A stretch of 64,000 nt of DNA from an uncultured Prevotellaceae bacterium (GTDB lineage Bacteria; Bacteroidota; Bacteroidia; Bacteroidales; Bacteroidaceae): positions 1-64,000 of the forward strand of contig CADACW010000010.1 in the NCBI GenBank assembly GCA_902786565.1. Reading direction: 5' to 3'. The notes under the pieces are model-generated. The model saw nothing but the letters and a program-made list of their open reading frames with translations, made no database searches and was not told the DNA's origin. A program made the translations under genes and the position numbers. How positions within the stretch are numbered: position 1 is the stretch's first letter; each line of letters opens with the position of its first letter. This document shows, in pieces, positions 34,252 through 43,817 of this stretch.

Positions 34252-37002
34252 TTATTGTAAGTTTTCAGGAGAACCGGTCGGAGTGCATTTTTGGACGGTC
34301 ACCGGAATCCATATCCAGAACGTGGAGCCATGGCCCGTTCCCTCGCTGTCGATTCCTATTTTGCCGTTGCATCTTTCGGCTATCGACTTGCAGATGGCCA
34401 GCCCCAGGCCCGTGCCCTGGACAAAGTCGTTCAGTTTGACAAAACGGTCGAAGACCCGCGCCTGTTTCTCCTTGGGTATGCCCGCTCCGGTGTCTTCGCA
34501 GTAGATGTAGAGGCCGCCGTCTTCATATCTGTAGCCCACCTTGATGTGGCCCTCGTGGGTATATTTCACAGCATTGGTGACGAAGTTGGTGACCACTTGC
34601 TGCATGCGGCCCATGTCGAGGAAGGTCTTGAAGGTGGTGAAGGGAGCGTCGACGATGAACTGCACGCCAGGCTCCTGCACGCGCTGTGAGAGCGACTGGC
34701 ATACGGTCTGGAACTCGGCGGCGAAGTCGACGTCGTGGGGCTTGATGGAGAGCGGCTTGACGTCGATGGTCGATGCCTCGATGATGTCGTTGATGAGTCG
34801 CATCAGCATGTCGCAGTTGTTGCGTATGATGTTCAGTATCTCCTTGCGCTCGTCGGGCGTGTCCACCATCTGCAGGACGTCGGAGAAGCCCACTATGGCG
34901 TTCAGCGGCGTGCGTATCTCGTGTGTCATGTTGGCCAGGAAGGTGCTCTTCAGCAGGGCCGAATTTTCGGCTCGTGCCGTCTCTTCCTTCAGTTTCTCCT
35001 GGGCCTCCATCAGGTTGGTCACCTCGCGTACAATACCAAAAAGGGCGTTGACGTTGCCTTGGTCGTCGAAGAGCGGCATTCCGCTGACGGAAAACCAGGC
35101 AGATGTGCCAGTTACTGGCGTGTGGTGGAAGTGCCTGACAATGTTGAAAGGTTTCCGAAACTCGGAAATTTTGGAAATGTTTTCAAGTGCTTGCCCCCTA
35201 TGTTCAGGGAATAAGCCATTTATATATTCTTGGAAAGACTCTTGGAACTCTTCTTTGTTGGCTGAACGTGAATACGAAATGCTGCCAGTAGCGACGTCGG
35301 CATGCCAAACGTACATATTACAGCTCTCAAGCAGTGAGCGCAATTCCTTCTCGTATTGGATGTTGGTGTTAGTGGCTTGGTTGATGGCTTGCCTTTGTTT
35401 TTTGAGTTCTAAATAAAAAGTGCGTTCATGGGTTACTTCACGGGAAGTGACAAGGTAGAAGAGAAGTTCCCCTTTTTCATCGTTGATGGGGCGGATTCGC
35501 ATTTCAATGTATTTGTCGAGCCCAATCTGTGGGTAGTGCATGTGCTGGCAGAAGTGTGCGTGGGGGAAATTATTTGGGTCGAAGTCTCCTTTCATCAAAT
35601 CCATGTCATAGAACTTGGTGTCTTTGAAGAAATGAATGTTCTCCTCTGTCAGTTCACAGAGTTTTATCATATTCTGGTTCAGGTCGATGAGGTTGCCTTC
35701 TCTGTCGTAGAACGACATGGCGATGAGTGCTGTGTCGAACATTTTTATATAGCGCTTGGCCAGTTCCCGCTCACGCTCTTCCCGCTCCACTTCAGTAGTG
35801 ATGTCTTTGGTGATGATGAGTATAGATGTTGGTTTGCCGATTTCGTTGAATTCGGGGTAGGAATAGCCGGTGATGGTGTTGTAGTGGGGCAGTTCCGATT
35901 GCAGGGTGTCGTCGTCTTTCCATCGCATGGTGAATGGCGTGGCAATCCCTTTCTGTGAATTTTTGCGTCGGTTGGCTGGCGACATCTTGTCCCGGTCTTC
36001 GGGGTGCAAGTGTTCGCGCATTTCCTCCATCGTGATGCCTTCTTCGGGCAATTTGTGTCCGTGTTCGTTGAAGAGACGATTTTGTCGGAGGTCGTTGATG
36101 AGCACTGAGAATTTACCCATAGTGAGTGCCTTGTGCATGGTGGCCTCGCTGTCCTCATACCTTCTGACGGCGGCTTTCACTCGGCTCTTGGCTATCCGGT
36201 AGATGGCATAGACGAGTATGGCGAGCAGCACGATGGCTATGACGATGTACTTCAGATAGGGTGAAGAGTTTGAGTCGGCCCGCTCCGGGTGGAACCATCG
36301 GTTGTTCAGGTGGTCTATCTTTCCGCTTTGCTGCAGTCGGGCAAACTCATTGTCTATTTCGTCGATGATGGCTTTGTCGTGGGCTATAATATGTATTTCG
36401 ATGGCAGGTATGTCGAGTGGAGAAATGGCGATATTGTGCAGGTCGTACTCTTTGAGTTTCCACTTCAGCGGCTCCATGGCAAAGATGAAGTACTTGAAGT
36501 CTCCATCCGAAATGCCGGCAAGTGCTTCTCGCGGTGTGTGGAATTTGAGCGTGAGTCCTTTGAGGATTTGCCTGATGTTATTGATGGCGAGGCTGTCATT
36601 GCTGTCACGTACCACTACTTCATGTCCGTAGAGTTCGTCCAAGGTTTTGGCGGGCTTGGTGTCTTTGTTGAACGCAAGGGCCAAGTTGTAGTAGCCCAGT
36701 ACATTGAGGGAGTGGTAGAAGTTGTCGTTGTTGGCGAAGCGCCCGTTGTAGTCCACAATGATGTCGGCATCGCCACGGAGGAAGGCGTCAACTCCGTTTT
36801 TGTGGGTGTTCATCACGAACTCGTAGGGGTAGCCCAGCGATTGGAATACGGTCTTGAAGACGTCGATGGTGAATCCGTCGCTCTTTCCTTCGGTGTTGAT
36901 GAATTCGTATGGCGCAAAGTCCCAGTCGCACGCTATTCGCAGGGGCGTCATGGCGAATGTCGTGAATGGGAGTATGGCGAGTAGTATGAGAAGTCTTTTC
37001 AT
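34252..37002 (-). CDS. Sensor histidine kinase with periplasmic SBP domain (intact)
   Basis: 916 residues from MKRLLILLAILPFTTFA; an upstream ATG would lie inside the preceding gene. Signal sequence; SBP_bac_3-like domain about 20-240 (LRIACDWDFAPYEF...GKSDGFTIDVF); membrane helix YIVIAIVLLAILVYAIY; PAS-type domains; HisKA with phosphoacceptor His694 in NMTHEIRTPLNAIVGFS; HATPase with N box NFVTNAVKYT, G1 EDTGAGIP, G2 GTGLGLAIC. No receiver domain. Its ATG overlaps the stop of the preceding kinase gene by one base, so the two are translationally coupled. Confidence 0.93.
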   Translation of the reverse strand: MKRLLILLAILPFTTFAMTPLRIACDWDFAPYEFINTEGKSDGFTIDVFKTVFQSLGYPYEFVMNTHKNGVDAFLRGDADIIVDYNGRFANNDNFYHSLNVLGYYNLALAFNKDTKPAKTLDELYGHEVVVRDSNDSLAINNIRQILKGLTLKFHTPREALAGISDGDFKYFIFAMEPLKWKLKEYDLHNIAISPLDIPAIEIHIIAHDKAIIDEIDNEFARLQQSGKIDHLNNRWFHPERADSNSSPYLKYIVIAIVLLAILVYAIYRIAKSRVKAAVRRYEDSEATMHKALTMGKFSVLINDLRQNRLFNEHGHKLPEEGITMEEMREHLHPEDRDKMSPANRRKNSQKGIATPFTMRWKDDDTLQSELPHYNTITGYSYPEFNEIGKPTSILIITKDITTEVEREERERELAKRYIKMFDTALIAMSFYDREGNLIDLNQNMIKLCELTEENIHFFKDTKFYDMDLMKGDFDPNNFPHAHFCQHMHYPQIGLDKYIEMRIRPINDEKGELLFYLVTSREVTHERTFYLELKKQRQAINQATNTNIQYEKELRSLLESCNMYVWHADVATGSISYSRSANKEEFQESFQEYINGLFPEHRGQALENISKISEFRKPFNIVRHFHHTPVTGTSAWFSVSGMPLFDDQGNVNALFGIVREVTNLMEAQEKLKEETARAENSALLKSTFLANMTHEIRTPLNAIVGFSDVLQMVDTPDERKEILNIIRNNCDMLMRLINDIIEASTIDVKPLSIKPHDVDFAAEFQTVCQSLSQRVQEPGVQFIVDAPFTTFKTFLDMGRMQQVVTNFVTNAVKYTHEGHIKVGYRYEDGGLYIYCEDTGAGIPKEKQARVFDRFVKLNDFVQGTGLGLAICKSIAERCNGKIGIDSEGTGHGSTFWIWIPVTVQKCTPTGSPENLQ

Positions 37003-39797
37003 TATATTTCTTTTTTGCGGACGATGGTGGTGGCTTGGCAGGGGATGGTGATCCATACGGTGGTGCCTTTGCCCAGTTGGCTGCTGATTTCAATGTTTCC
37101 GCCGAGCTGTGTGGCCAGTTCCTGGCAGATGGGTAGCCCCAGTCCGGTGCTGTGCTCTTTGGCCGGAGAGATATTGAATCGCTCGAAGATGTGCTGGAGC
37201 TTCTCTTTCTCGATGCCTGAACCGGTGTCGCTGACAGAAATGATGAGTTTTCCTCCTATGTATTCGTATTGTGTCCTCACGTATCCCTCTGCGGTGTGTT
37301 CGGTGGCGTTTTTCACCACCTGCTCGATGATGCGTCCGAGGTTGGTGTCGTCAATGTCGACGACCAGCTGGTCGTAGTGGTTTTCGGCCACATAGCGCAC
37401 CTCCTTTTTCTTCATACCTTGCCAAACCATCTGGCAGTGACCCTCGAAGGTGCTGGCAAAGTCGCAGGGCTGCACATTGATTTCCACCATCTTGGCGTCG
37501 AGGCGCGACAGGAAGAGGATGTCGTTGATGAGTTCAAGCAGATAGGCCGAGTTCTTCTTTATCTCCGCGATGTAGGCTTCCTCGCGCTCGGCATCGTGCT
37601 GCTGCTCAAGCATCTCAGCATATTTGACCACGATGTCGATGGGCGTGCGTATTTCGAAGCACATGTTGTGGAGGAACTTGTTCTTGAGCTGCTCCACCTC
37701 CTGTGCCTTCTCGGTCTCCAACTGGAGCAGGTGCTCGGTGTGCTTGATTTCGGTGGTGTCGCGGCAGATGCCCTTGTATTCTTCAACAATGCCGTTTGGC
37801 GAAAGAGTGGGGAAGAAGTGCACCTGCAAGCACAACTGGTTGCCTCCCGGCACCCGTAGTCGAGTCTTTACTCCGCAATCCCACACCTTATTGTCCTTTC
37901 GGTCCATCGACCTCATCATCTGCATCACCTGCGCAAGCGAGTCGGGGGCGGTGAGCTGGATGCATCGCTGCTGGGTGAGGATGTATTGTGCCTCGTGCAT
38001 GCGGTGGTTGATGGTGAGCAGATGGGTCTGCGGCGAATAGCTGACCATCCTGACGCCGCCCACCTGCATGGCATAGTTGATATTGTTGACCTGTGTGGCC
38101 AGTTCCTGCATGGCGATGCGCAGCTGGTTCACGCCGTCGTGGGCGGTGCGGTAGTTGATGGCAGCCTCGGTTACGTCGCGACCGGTGCCATAGATGCCCA
38201 GCAGCTGCTGGTTCTCGTCGTGCACGGGAATGAGCTGCTGCTCGTAGCAGATGATGCCGTCGTCGTGTCTGGGAGTGGTGTGCTTCAGATTGTTGTCGAG
38301 GTCTACGAACTGGGTGGCGTAGTAATAGTCGAAGTCGTCCACGCCAATCGTCTCCCACAGGCTGGGGAACGTTTCCTTGGCCTCATCCAGGGTGATGCCG
38401 AAGGTGCGCTGTGCGCGGTCGTTCATATTGGCCACCTGGCCTTGGGCGTTGTAGTAAATCATATCGATCATGGCCGTGTTGAACACGCTGGCATAGCGGT
38501 GTTTCAACTCTTCCGACTGCCGCAGTTTCTCGCGTGCTTCGGTCATGTCGACCATCGTGCCGATGATGATGGCGGGCTTGCCTTTGTGGCTGCGCAGCAC
38601 CGACAGGTTCATCTCGCCTGTGCGGGGCTTGCCGTCGGTCTCGCTCTTGGCCGCAATCTCCAGGGTCACCTCTTCGGCTTCAAGGTTGGCCAGGCGGCGA
38701 ATGGCCTCCATCACCTTGTCGTAGTCCGTCTTGGTGTAGTGCTTGGCAAACTGTGCCGGCTTCAGCGTAGCCTCTGGCATGGCGTTTTCGCCATACGACT
38801 TGAAGGTGTCCGAATGGAGGTCGTAGGTCCATACCTCCATGTTGCAAGTCTTCAGGATCAGCGCCAGGCGGTCGTTTCGCTTGCGCCATTCGCGTGTCAC
38901 TATGCGCTCCTGGATGTGGTAGATGATGCTGGCAATGATGAGGATAAGGATGACCAGGCCGATGGCGAGTGCCACATACCACAGCCAGTCGGGGCTGTTG
39001 TCTGTGGTGTTGTCTTCAGGGTGGAACCATTTTGCCTCTAAGGGCTGCAGGCGCTCGCTGGCTTTCAACTTCATGTAGGTGTCGTCGAGCTGTTTTAGGA
39101 GCACCGAGTCGTTGGTCATGAAGCGGTAGTCGCCCGAGGGCATGGCTACTGGCGACAGTTCCAGATTGTCAGCATGATACTTGTGGATGAGCCACTTCAG
39201 CGACATTGTGTTCCAGAGCACCTGTCCGCGCTCTTCGGCACTGACCATCTGGATGGCCTTGTCCATATCGCCGTAGGGGATGGCATTGTCGCCCCATCCA
39301 CGGTCTTGCATCAGGTGATGGCTGAAGCTGCCCTCGTGTACGATGACTTTCTGGTTGCTCAGGTCGTTGAGTTCGTGCACTTCCTGCAAATCCGTCTTGG
39401 GGTGGGCCACGCTGTGGGTAAAGAGATGGATGCTGTTCTTGCCGTAGAGCTGTGTGTACTCGTCGTGGAAGTTGGCCACCATGCCCAGCATCAGGTCCGA
39501 CTTTCCTGCACGCAGGTCTTCAAGGGCCTGCCGGTTGGGCTTCAGGTGTATGATGTAGGGGATGTTGAGTTCTTGGAAGATGAGCTTGAGCATGTCCACA
39601 TTGTAGCCTGTAGGTGTGCCGTCATCGTCCAGGAAGACATAGGGCCACAAGTCCCATGCGTCCTCATACACCAGTGGGTGCTCTTCGTCGTATACTCTGG
39701 CGGCCGATGCTTGGGGCTTGTCCTGCGCAAGGGCAAAGGATGGAAGAATCGCTGCCAGCAGCAAAAGTATTATAATAGTTCTGTAGGCTTTAGTCAT
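37002..39797 (-). CDS. Sensor kinase-like protein lacking the phosphoacceptor His
   Basis: 931 residues from MTKAYRTIIILLLLAAILPS. Same architecture as the next gene: signal peptide, SBP_bac_3-like domain (EDAWDLWPYVFLDDDGTPTG), membrane helix near WLWYVALAIGLVILILIIA, PAS region, HisKA, HATPase. The H box reads FLHNMCFEIRTPIDIVV: the invariant His is Phe714 (codon TTC, 37656-37658). The HATPase motifs are kept (KNATEHT, SDTGSGIE, STGLGLPIC). So ATP binding seems possible but normal autophosphorylation does not. It may sense ligand and work as a partner of the intact paralogue. Confidence 0.92.
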   Translation of the reverse strand: MTKAYRTIIILLLLAAILPSFALAQDKPQASAARVYDEEHPLVYEDAWDLWPYVFLDDDGTPTGYNVDMLKLIFQELNIPYIIHLKPNRQALEDLRAGKSDLMLGMVANFHDEYTQLYGKNSIHLFTHSVAHPKTDLQEVHELNDLSNQKVIVHEGSFSHHLMQDRGWGDNAIPYGDMDKAIQMVSAEERGQVLWNTMSLKWLIHKYHADNLELSPVAMPSGDYRFMTNDSVLLKQLDDTYMKLKASERLQPLEAKWFHPEDNTTDNSPDWLWYVALAIGLVILILIIASIIYHIQERIVTREWRKRNDRLALILKTCNMEVWTYDLHSDTFKSYGENAMPEATLKPAQFAKHYTKTDYDKVMEAIRRLANLEAEEVTLEIAAKSETDGKPRTGEMNLSVLRSHKGKPAIIIGTMVDMTEAREKLRQSEELKHRYASVFNTAMIDMIYYNAQGQVANMNDRAQRTFGITLDEAKETFPSLWETIGVDDFDYYYATQFVDLDNNLKHTTPRHDDGIICYEQQLIPVHDENQQLLGIYGTGRDVTEAAINYRTAHDGVNQLRIAMQELATQVNNINYAMQVGGVRMVSYSPQTHLLTINHRMHEAQYILTQQRCIQLTAPDSLAQVMQMMRSMDRKDNKVWDCGVKTRLRVPGGNQLCLQVHFFPTLSPNGIVEEYKGICRDTTEIKHTEHLLQLETEKAQEVEQLKNKFLHNMCFEIRTPIDIVVKYAEMLEQQHDAEREEAYIAEIKKNSAYLLELINDILFLSRLDAKMVEINVQPCDFASTFEGHCQMVWQGMKKKEVRYVAENHYDQLVVDIDDTNLGRIIEQVVKNATEHTAEGYVRTQYEYIGGKLIISVSDTGSGIEKEKLQHIFERFNISPAKEHSTGLGLPICQELATQLGGNIEISSQLGKGTTVWITIPCQATTIVRKKEI

Positions 39798-39838
39798 TGT
39801 TTGGTTTTTTTGAAGGCGTGCTTTCACCTTTCAAACTG

Positions 39839-39870
39839 CAAAGGTAGGAAAAATGCCTGATATGCCCAAA
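39839..39870 (-). promoter_or_regulatory. Promoter of the tandem sensor kinase operon
   Basis: On the minus strand TTTG (39870-39867) and TACCTTTG (39846-39839) with a 20-base spacer; the start codon is about 35 bases beyond the expected RNA start. Confidence 0.85.
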
Positions 39871-39892
39871 TATTTTTCTGTTTTTGTTGCTT

Positions 39893-40651
39893 TTACTGGT
39901 CAGGATTCTCTACAAAGCCCTGGTATTTGGGCTCGATGGCCGACATCACGGCGTCGTAGGCTTGGTTTTTGATGGCCTCGATATTCTCAGGGCCTTGTCC
40001 TACGGGGTAGATGGGCTGGTGGATGGTGAGCGTGAGGGGGTGCCAGTTGGCGAAGTGCATATCGCGCATGCGGGGCATGATGTCGAATGAGCCGTTGATG
40101 GTGAGCGGCACCACCGGCAGTTGCAGCTCGTCGGCCAGTGCGAAGGCCCCTCGCTTGAAGACCCCCATGTGACCGGTGAAGGTGCGTGCACCCTCAGGGA
40201 ATACAGTCAGGCTGATGCCGTCCTTCAGCGTCTCGCGGGCAGCGTCGTAGCTGGCTTTTATTTTCTTCGGGCCGCGCTTGTCTACGAAGATGTGGTGTGC
40301 CTTGGCGCAGGTGTAGCCCACCACGGGAATCTGCCGTAGCTGGTATTTCATCATCCACTTGAAGTTGCGGTTCAGGTAGCCATAGACCAGGAAGATGTCG
40401 AAGGCCCCTTGGTGGTTGGCCACAAAGACATACGACTGGCCTTGCTCCAGATGGGGGCGGCCCTCCACCTTGACGGGGATGAGCAGCAGCCAGAGCACGA
40501 TGCGGGCCCAGATGCGGGCGGGCCAGTAGCCCCAGAAATGGCCATAGCCGAGGCTGCAGCCGATGATGACGAGCAGGCAGCAGCCGATGGTGATGAGCAG
40601 TCCGAGGGGCAGGGCTATGCAGAGCTGATATAGGTAGTAGAGATATTTCAT
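39893..40651 (-). CDS. plsC: 1-acyl-sn-glycerol-3-phosphate acyltransferase
   Basis: 252 residues. Two N-terminal hydrophobic segments, the catalytic NHQGAFDIF (NHx4D type) and FPEGARTF. It makes phosphatidic acid from lysophosphatidate at the inner membrane. Last gene of a four-gene coupled operon; its ATG overlaps the phosphoesterase stop by four bases (ATGA). Confidence 0.93.
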   Translation of the reverse strand: MKYLYYLYQLCIALPLGLLITIGCCLLVIIGCSLGYGHFWGYWPARIWARIVLWLLLIPVKVEGRPHLEQGQSYVFVANHQGAFDIFLVYGYLNRNFKWMMKYQLRQIPVVGYTCAKAHHIFVDKRGPKKIKASYDAARETLKDGISLTVFPEGARTFTGHMGVFKRGAFALADELQLPVVPLTINGSFDIMPRMRDMHFANWHPLTLTIHQPIYPVGQGPENIEAIKNQAYDAVMSAIEPKYQGFVENPDQ

Positions 40652-41625
40652 TTCGCGGTGCTTTTGCTGGACTTGAGCGTTATGACTACAATCTCAGGGC
40701 TGACGCCCAGACGGAAGGGAACGACCCCGGCCACGCCTGTGGTCACGTAGAGGCGGCGCCCCGCTATTTCGTAGAGGCCGCCGGTCTCGTGGTAGAACAG
40801 TGATGCCGGGCTCCATCCCAGCAGGGCCACCTGGCCGCCGTGGGTGTGTCCGCTCAGTGTCAGTTGGGTGTGGCTGTGGGGCAGAATCTTCCGCCGCCAG
40901 GCGGTGGGGTCGTGCTCCAGCATCACCACGAAGTCGTCGCGGCTGATGCCCCAGAGGGCCTCGTTCACATTGCCCAGTTCGGGGAAACGACCCTCGCCGT
41001 CGTTCTCCATGCCGGAGATGACGATGCGCGCCGAGTCGCGGCGTATCACCAGCCGGGTGTTGTTCAGCAGCGTCCAGTTCATTTCATCGTGCAGGCCCGT
41101 TGTCAGTCCGAGGTTGCGTGAGATGAGGAAGGGGTCGTCGCTGCGCAGGTACATGGTGTAGTCGTGGTTGCCCATCACCGAGCAGACGCCGTTGGTGGCC
41201 TTGATGCTGCTCAGCAGTGGCACGAAGGGCATGATTTCTTCGGGTTCGCGGTTCTGCAGGTCGCCGGTGAAAGCCACCAGGTCGGCCTGCTGGGCGTTGA
41301 TGCTGTCGACGACGTGCTGCACCATTTCCTCCCTGCCGTCGGTCAACGAGCCCAGATGGAGGTCGCTGAAGAGCACTATCTTATAGCCGTCGAAGGCTTC
41401 GGGCAAATCGCTGAAGTCCAGTTCGACGTGTCTCACCGTCAGCTGCTTGGGCTCCACAAAGGCACCGTAGTAGAAGGCTCCCCAGGCCAGCAGCACCACC
41501 AGCGGAGTGATTCGGCGCAGACGCTTGCGCCGCTTGTTGCGGCAGGGCAGCACCAATACGAGGGTCAGCACGGCCAGCGCTGCCGCTATTATCCAGAGAT
41601 AGACGTTGGGGTCAAGTAGTATCAT
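40648..41625 (-). CDS. Membrane-anchored metallophosphoesterase (YkuE/YaeI-like)
   Basis: 325 residues. Two N-terminal membrane segments, then a calcineurin-like domain: VLFSDLHLGS, FTGDLQNR, MGNHDYTMY and LSGHTHGGQ give all metal ligands. Relatives act on lipid or UDP-sugar lipid pyrophosphates. Position between pyrC and plsC and membrane anchoring favour a lipid substrate; this is inference. It overlaps both neighbours by ATGA. Confidence 0.9.
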   Translation of the reverse strand: MILLDPNVYLWIIAAALAVLTLVLVLPCRNKRRKRLRRITPLVVLLAWGAFYYGAFVEPKQLTVRHVELDFSDLPEAFDGYKIVLFSDLHLGSLTDGREEMVQHVVDSINAQQADLVAFTGDLQNREPEEIMPFVPLLSSIKATNGVCSVMGNHDYTMYLRSDDPFLISRNLGLTTGLHDEMNWTLLNNTRLVIRRDSARIVISGMENDGEGRFPELGNVNEALWGISRDDFVVMLEHDPTAWRRKILPHSHTQLTLSGHTHGGQVALLGWSPASLFYHETGGLYEIAGRRLYVTTGVAGVVPFRLGVSPEIVVITLKSSKSTAK

Positions 41626-42959
41626 CTGAACGTGAGGGATTGGCCAATGTATTCACGGTCTACGCTGCCATTGGCATAGACTGTGTGGCCGTTGCACAAA
41701 GTTTGTTCCACCTTCCAGTTGAATGTCTCTCCTTCCAGGGGGCTCCATCCGCACTTGCTCTCTATGTCAGCCGGGGTGAGTGTCCACGGGCTGCCGGGCC
41801 TCACTATGGCGATGTCGGCCTTCTGCCCCTTGCGCAGGAAGCCGCGCTGGCGGATGCCGAAGAGGCGGGCGGGAGCGTGGCACATCAGTTCCACCAGGCG
41901 CCCGATGGTGAGCACGCCGGCATCGACGAGCCCCAGCATGGCCACCAGCGAAAACTGCACCATGGGCATGCCGCTGGCGGCACGGGCACAGCCGCCCTCT
42001 TTCTGCGAGAGCAGATGGGGGGCGTGGTCGGTGGCAATGGTGGTGATGCGCCCGTCGTTGAGCCCTTGGCGCAGGATGAACTGGTCCACAGGGCTCTTGA
42101 TGGCGGGGTTCACCTTGATGCGGGTGCCCAGCCGGGCATAGTCTTGCGAGTTGAATAGCAGATGGCCCACGGTGGCCTCGGCGGTGATTTCGGCGTCGGC
42201 AGGCGTGAAGATTTCCAGTTCCTCGGCAGTACTCACGTGGGCCACGTGCAGCCGTGCGTGGTACTTCCGTGCCAGGTCTACAGCTTTCCGTGTGGAGGCC
42301 AGGCAGGCCTCTTCGCTGCGGATGAGTGGATGCAGGCTCACGTCGGGGTCGTCGCCATAGCCCGCCTTGACCGTCTGCATATTGTGGTTGATGATGGCCG
42401 TGTCTTCACAGTGGGCCATAATGGGCAGAGGGGCGGCCGACCGGAAGATGCGCTCCAGGGCTTCGTCGCGGTCTACGAGCATATTGCCTGTCGAGCTGCC
42501 CATAAAGAGCTTGATGCCGGGAATGTGGTGCACATCCAGTTGGGCGAACAGATGGCTGTTGTCGTTGGTGGCCCCGAAGAAGAACGAGTAGTTCACGTGG
42601 CTGCTATGGGCCGCCCTTTGGAATTTGTCTTCCAGGGCCTCCAGCGTGGTGGTCTGCGGTGAGGTGTTGGGCATCTCCAGAAACGAGGTGACACCGCCGG
42701 CCGCCGCAGCGCGGCTTTCGCTCTCCATGTCGGCCTTGTCGGTCATTCCCGGTTCGCGGAAGTGCACATGGGTGTCGATGACGCCAGGCAGCACGTAGCA
42801 GCCTGTGGCGTCGATCACTTGCGTTTCGTGCGGTAAGGATTGTGGGTCGAGGCTTGAGGGGGCCACTATATCGGCTATCTCCTCATCCTCGATGATGACG
42901 GTGCGCTCCAGACACTTGCCTTCGTTGACGATGCGGCCTCCGCAGATGAGTGTCTTCAT
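41622..42959 (-). CDS. pyrC: Dihydroorotase
   Basis: 445 residues, class I amidohydrolase. Metal site DTHVHFREPGMTDKADM, further His residues in ALEDKF...NYSFFFGATNDN and ARLHVAHVSTAEE, and the catalytic Asp in TIATDHAPH. It closes carbamoyl aspartate to dihydroorotate, the substrate of PyrD/PyrK (19532-21216). Confidence 0.93.
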   Translation of the reverse strand: MKTLICGGRIVNEGKCLERTVIIEDEEIADIVAPSSLDPQSLPHETQVIDATGCYVLPGVIDTHVHFREPGMTDKADMESESRAAAAGGVTSFLEMPNTSPQTTTLEALEDKFQRAAHSSHVNYSFFFGATNDNSHLFAQLDVHHIPGIKLFMGSSTGNMLVDRDEALERIFRSAAPLPIMAHCEDTAIINHNMQTVKAGYGDDPDVSLHPLIRSEEACLASTRKAVDLARKYHARLHVAHVSTAEELEIFTPADAEITAEATVGHLLFNSQDYARLGTRIKVNPAIKSPVDQFILRQGLNDGRITTIATDHAPHLLSQKEGGCARAASGMPMVQFSLVAMLGLVDAGVLTIGRLVELMCHAPARLFGIRQRGFLRKGQKADIAIVRPGSPWTLTPADIESKCGWSPLEGETFNWKVEQTLCNGHTVYANGSVDREYIGQSLTFR

Positions 42960-43729
42960 TCGCCGTTAAGTATGCTTTGGATCACCGAGTCGGTGGGCTC
43001 GTCTACGATGGGCGCATTGCTGGCCGTAGTGTCGCCGTTGGTCATCTTCTCGTGAATCTCGTTGGCCTCACGGTAGTAGTTGCTCACGTAGGCGTCGTTC
43101 TTGAACTTGTCGGTGGCTTTGCTCATCAGCTCCTCAATCTGAGGGGTGAGGATGGGGTACTGGTAGCGGCTGGTGACCATCATAAAGATGCCGGGGCCGA
43201 GCACGTTGTCGAAGTTGTCTATGATGAAGTGGGTCTCCAGGCTGTCCATGCGGGCGGCAATGGTCTGGGCTTCGATGGTGAGCTGCTTGCCGATGGTCTC
43301 CTCGTCGATGCCGTCGAGCAGCATTTGGCTCTCCCTGTGGCTCAGTTCCACCATTTGGTTGTCCATCTGGTTGTGCTTCTCCAGAAAGTCATACAGCAAC
43401 TCGTTGAGCGGTGTGCCGCTCACGCTCTGCTGCACGTCGTCTATACGCACGCTGATGTTGCCCTGCTCCACCACGAGGGGCATGATGCTCTGCTCGTCCA
43501 TGTAGAGGCTGGCCATCAAGGTGGTGTCGAAGAGGCCGGCAAACTTGAACTTGCCGTGCACCACTTCGCAAGAGTCGATGCTCTGCAGCTTGTTTTCCTT
43601 GAGGGCTTTCAGGTAGAGCTTGCTCCCGTCGAGGCGTGCCACCGACGACGAACCCTGGATGTTGTACTGCTCGGCGCACGAGGCCAGGGCAGCGACGATG
43701 ACTATTGTGGCGTAAAGAATTTTGTTCAT
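42956..43729 (-). CDS. DUF4369-type lipoprotein
   Basis: 257 residues from MNKILYATIVIVAALASCAE, a lipoprotein signal with the lipobox Cys; the ORF could be extended upstream to 43795, but the TACATTTG box at 43751-43758 (minus) contradicts that. The N-terminal beta domain (NIQGSSSVARLDGSKLYLKA...VVHGKFKFAG) matches DUF4369, seen in front of thioredoxin-like proteins, but here no thioredoxin domain follows; the rest is helical. First gene of the coupled operon. Confidence 0.85.
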   Translation of the reverse strand: MNKILYATIVIVAALASCAEQYNIQGSSSVARLDGSKLYLKALKENKLQSIDSCEVVHGKFKFAGLFDTTLMASLYMDEQSIMPLVVEQGNISVRIDDVQQSVSGTPLNELLYDFLEKHNQMDNQMVELSHRESQMLLDGIDEETIGKQLTIEAQTIAARMDSLETHFIIDNFDNVLGPGIFMMVTSRYQYPILTPQIEELMSKATDKFKNDAYVSNYYREANEIHEKMTNGDTTASNAPIVDEPTDSVIQSILNGE

Positions 43730-43817
43730 AGACTGCTTCTTTCTCGCCTGCAAATGTACAACGATATATTGAAAGGTGAAAAAAAATTTGCGCATTTTAA
43801 AACTACAATGCGCACTT

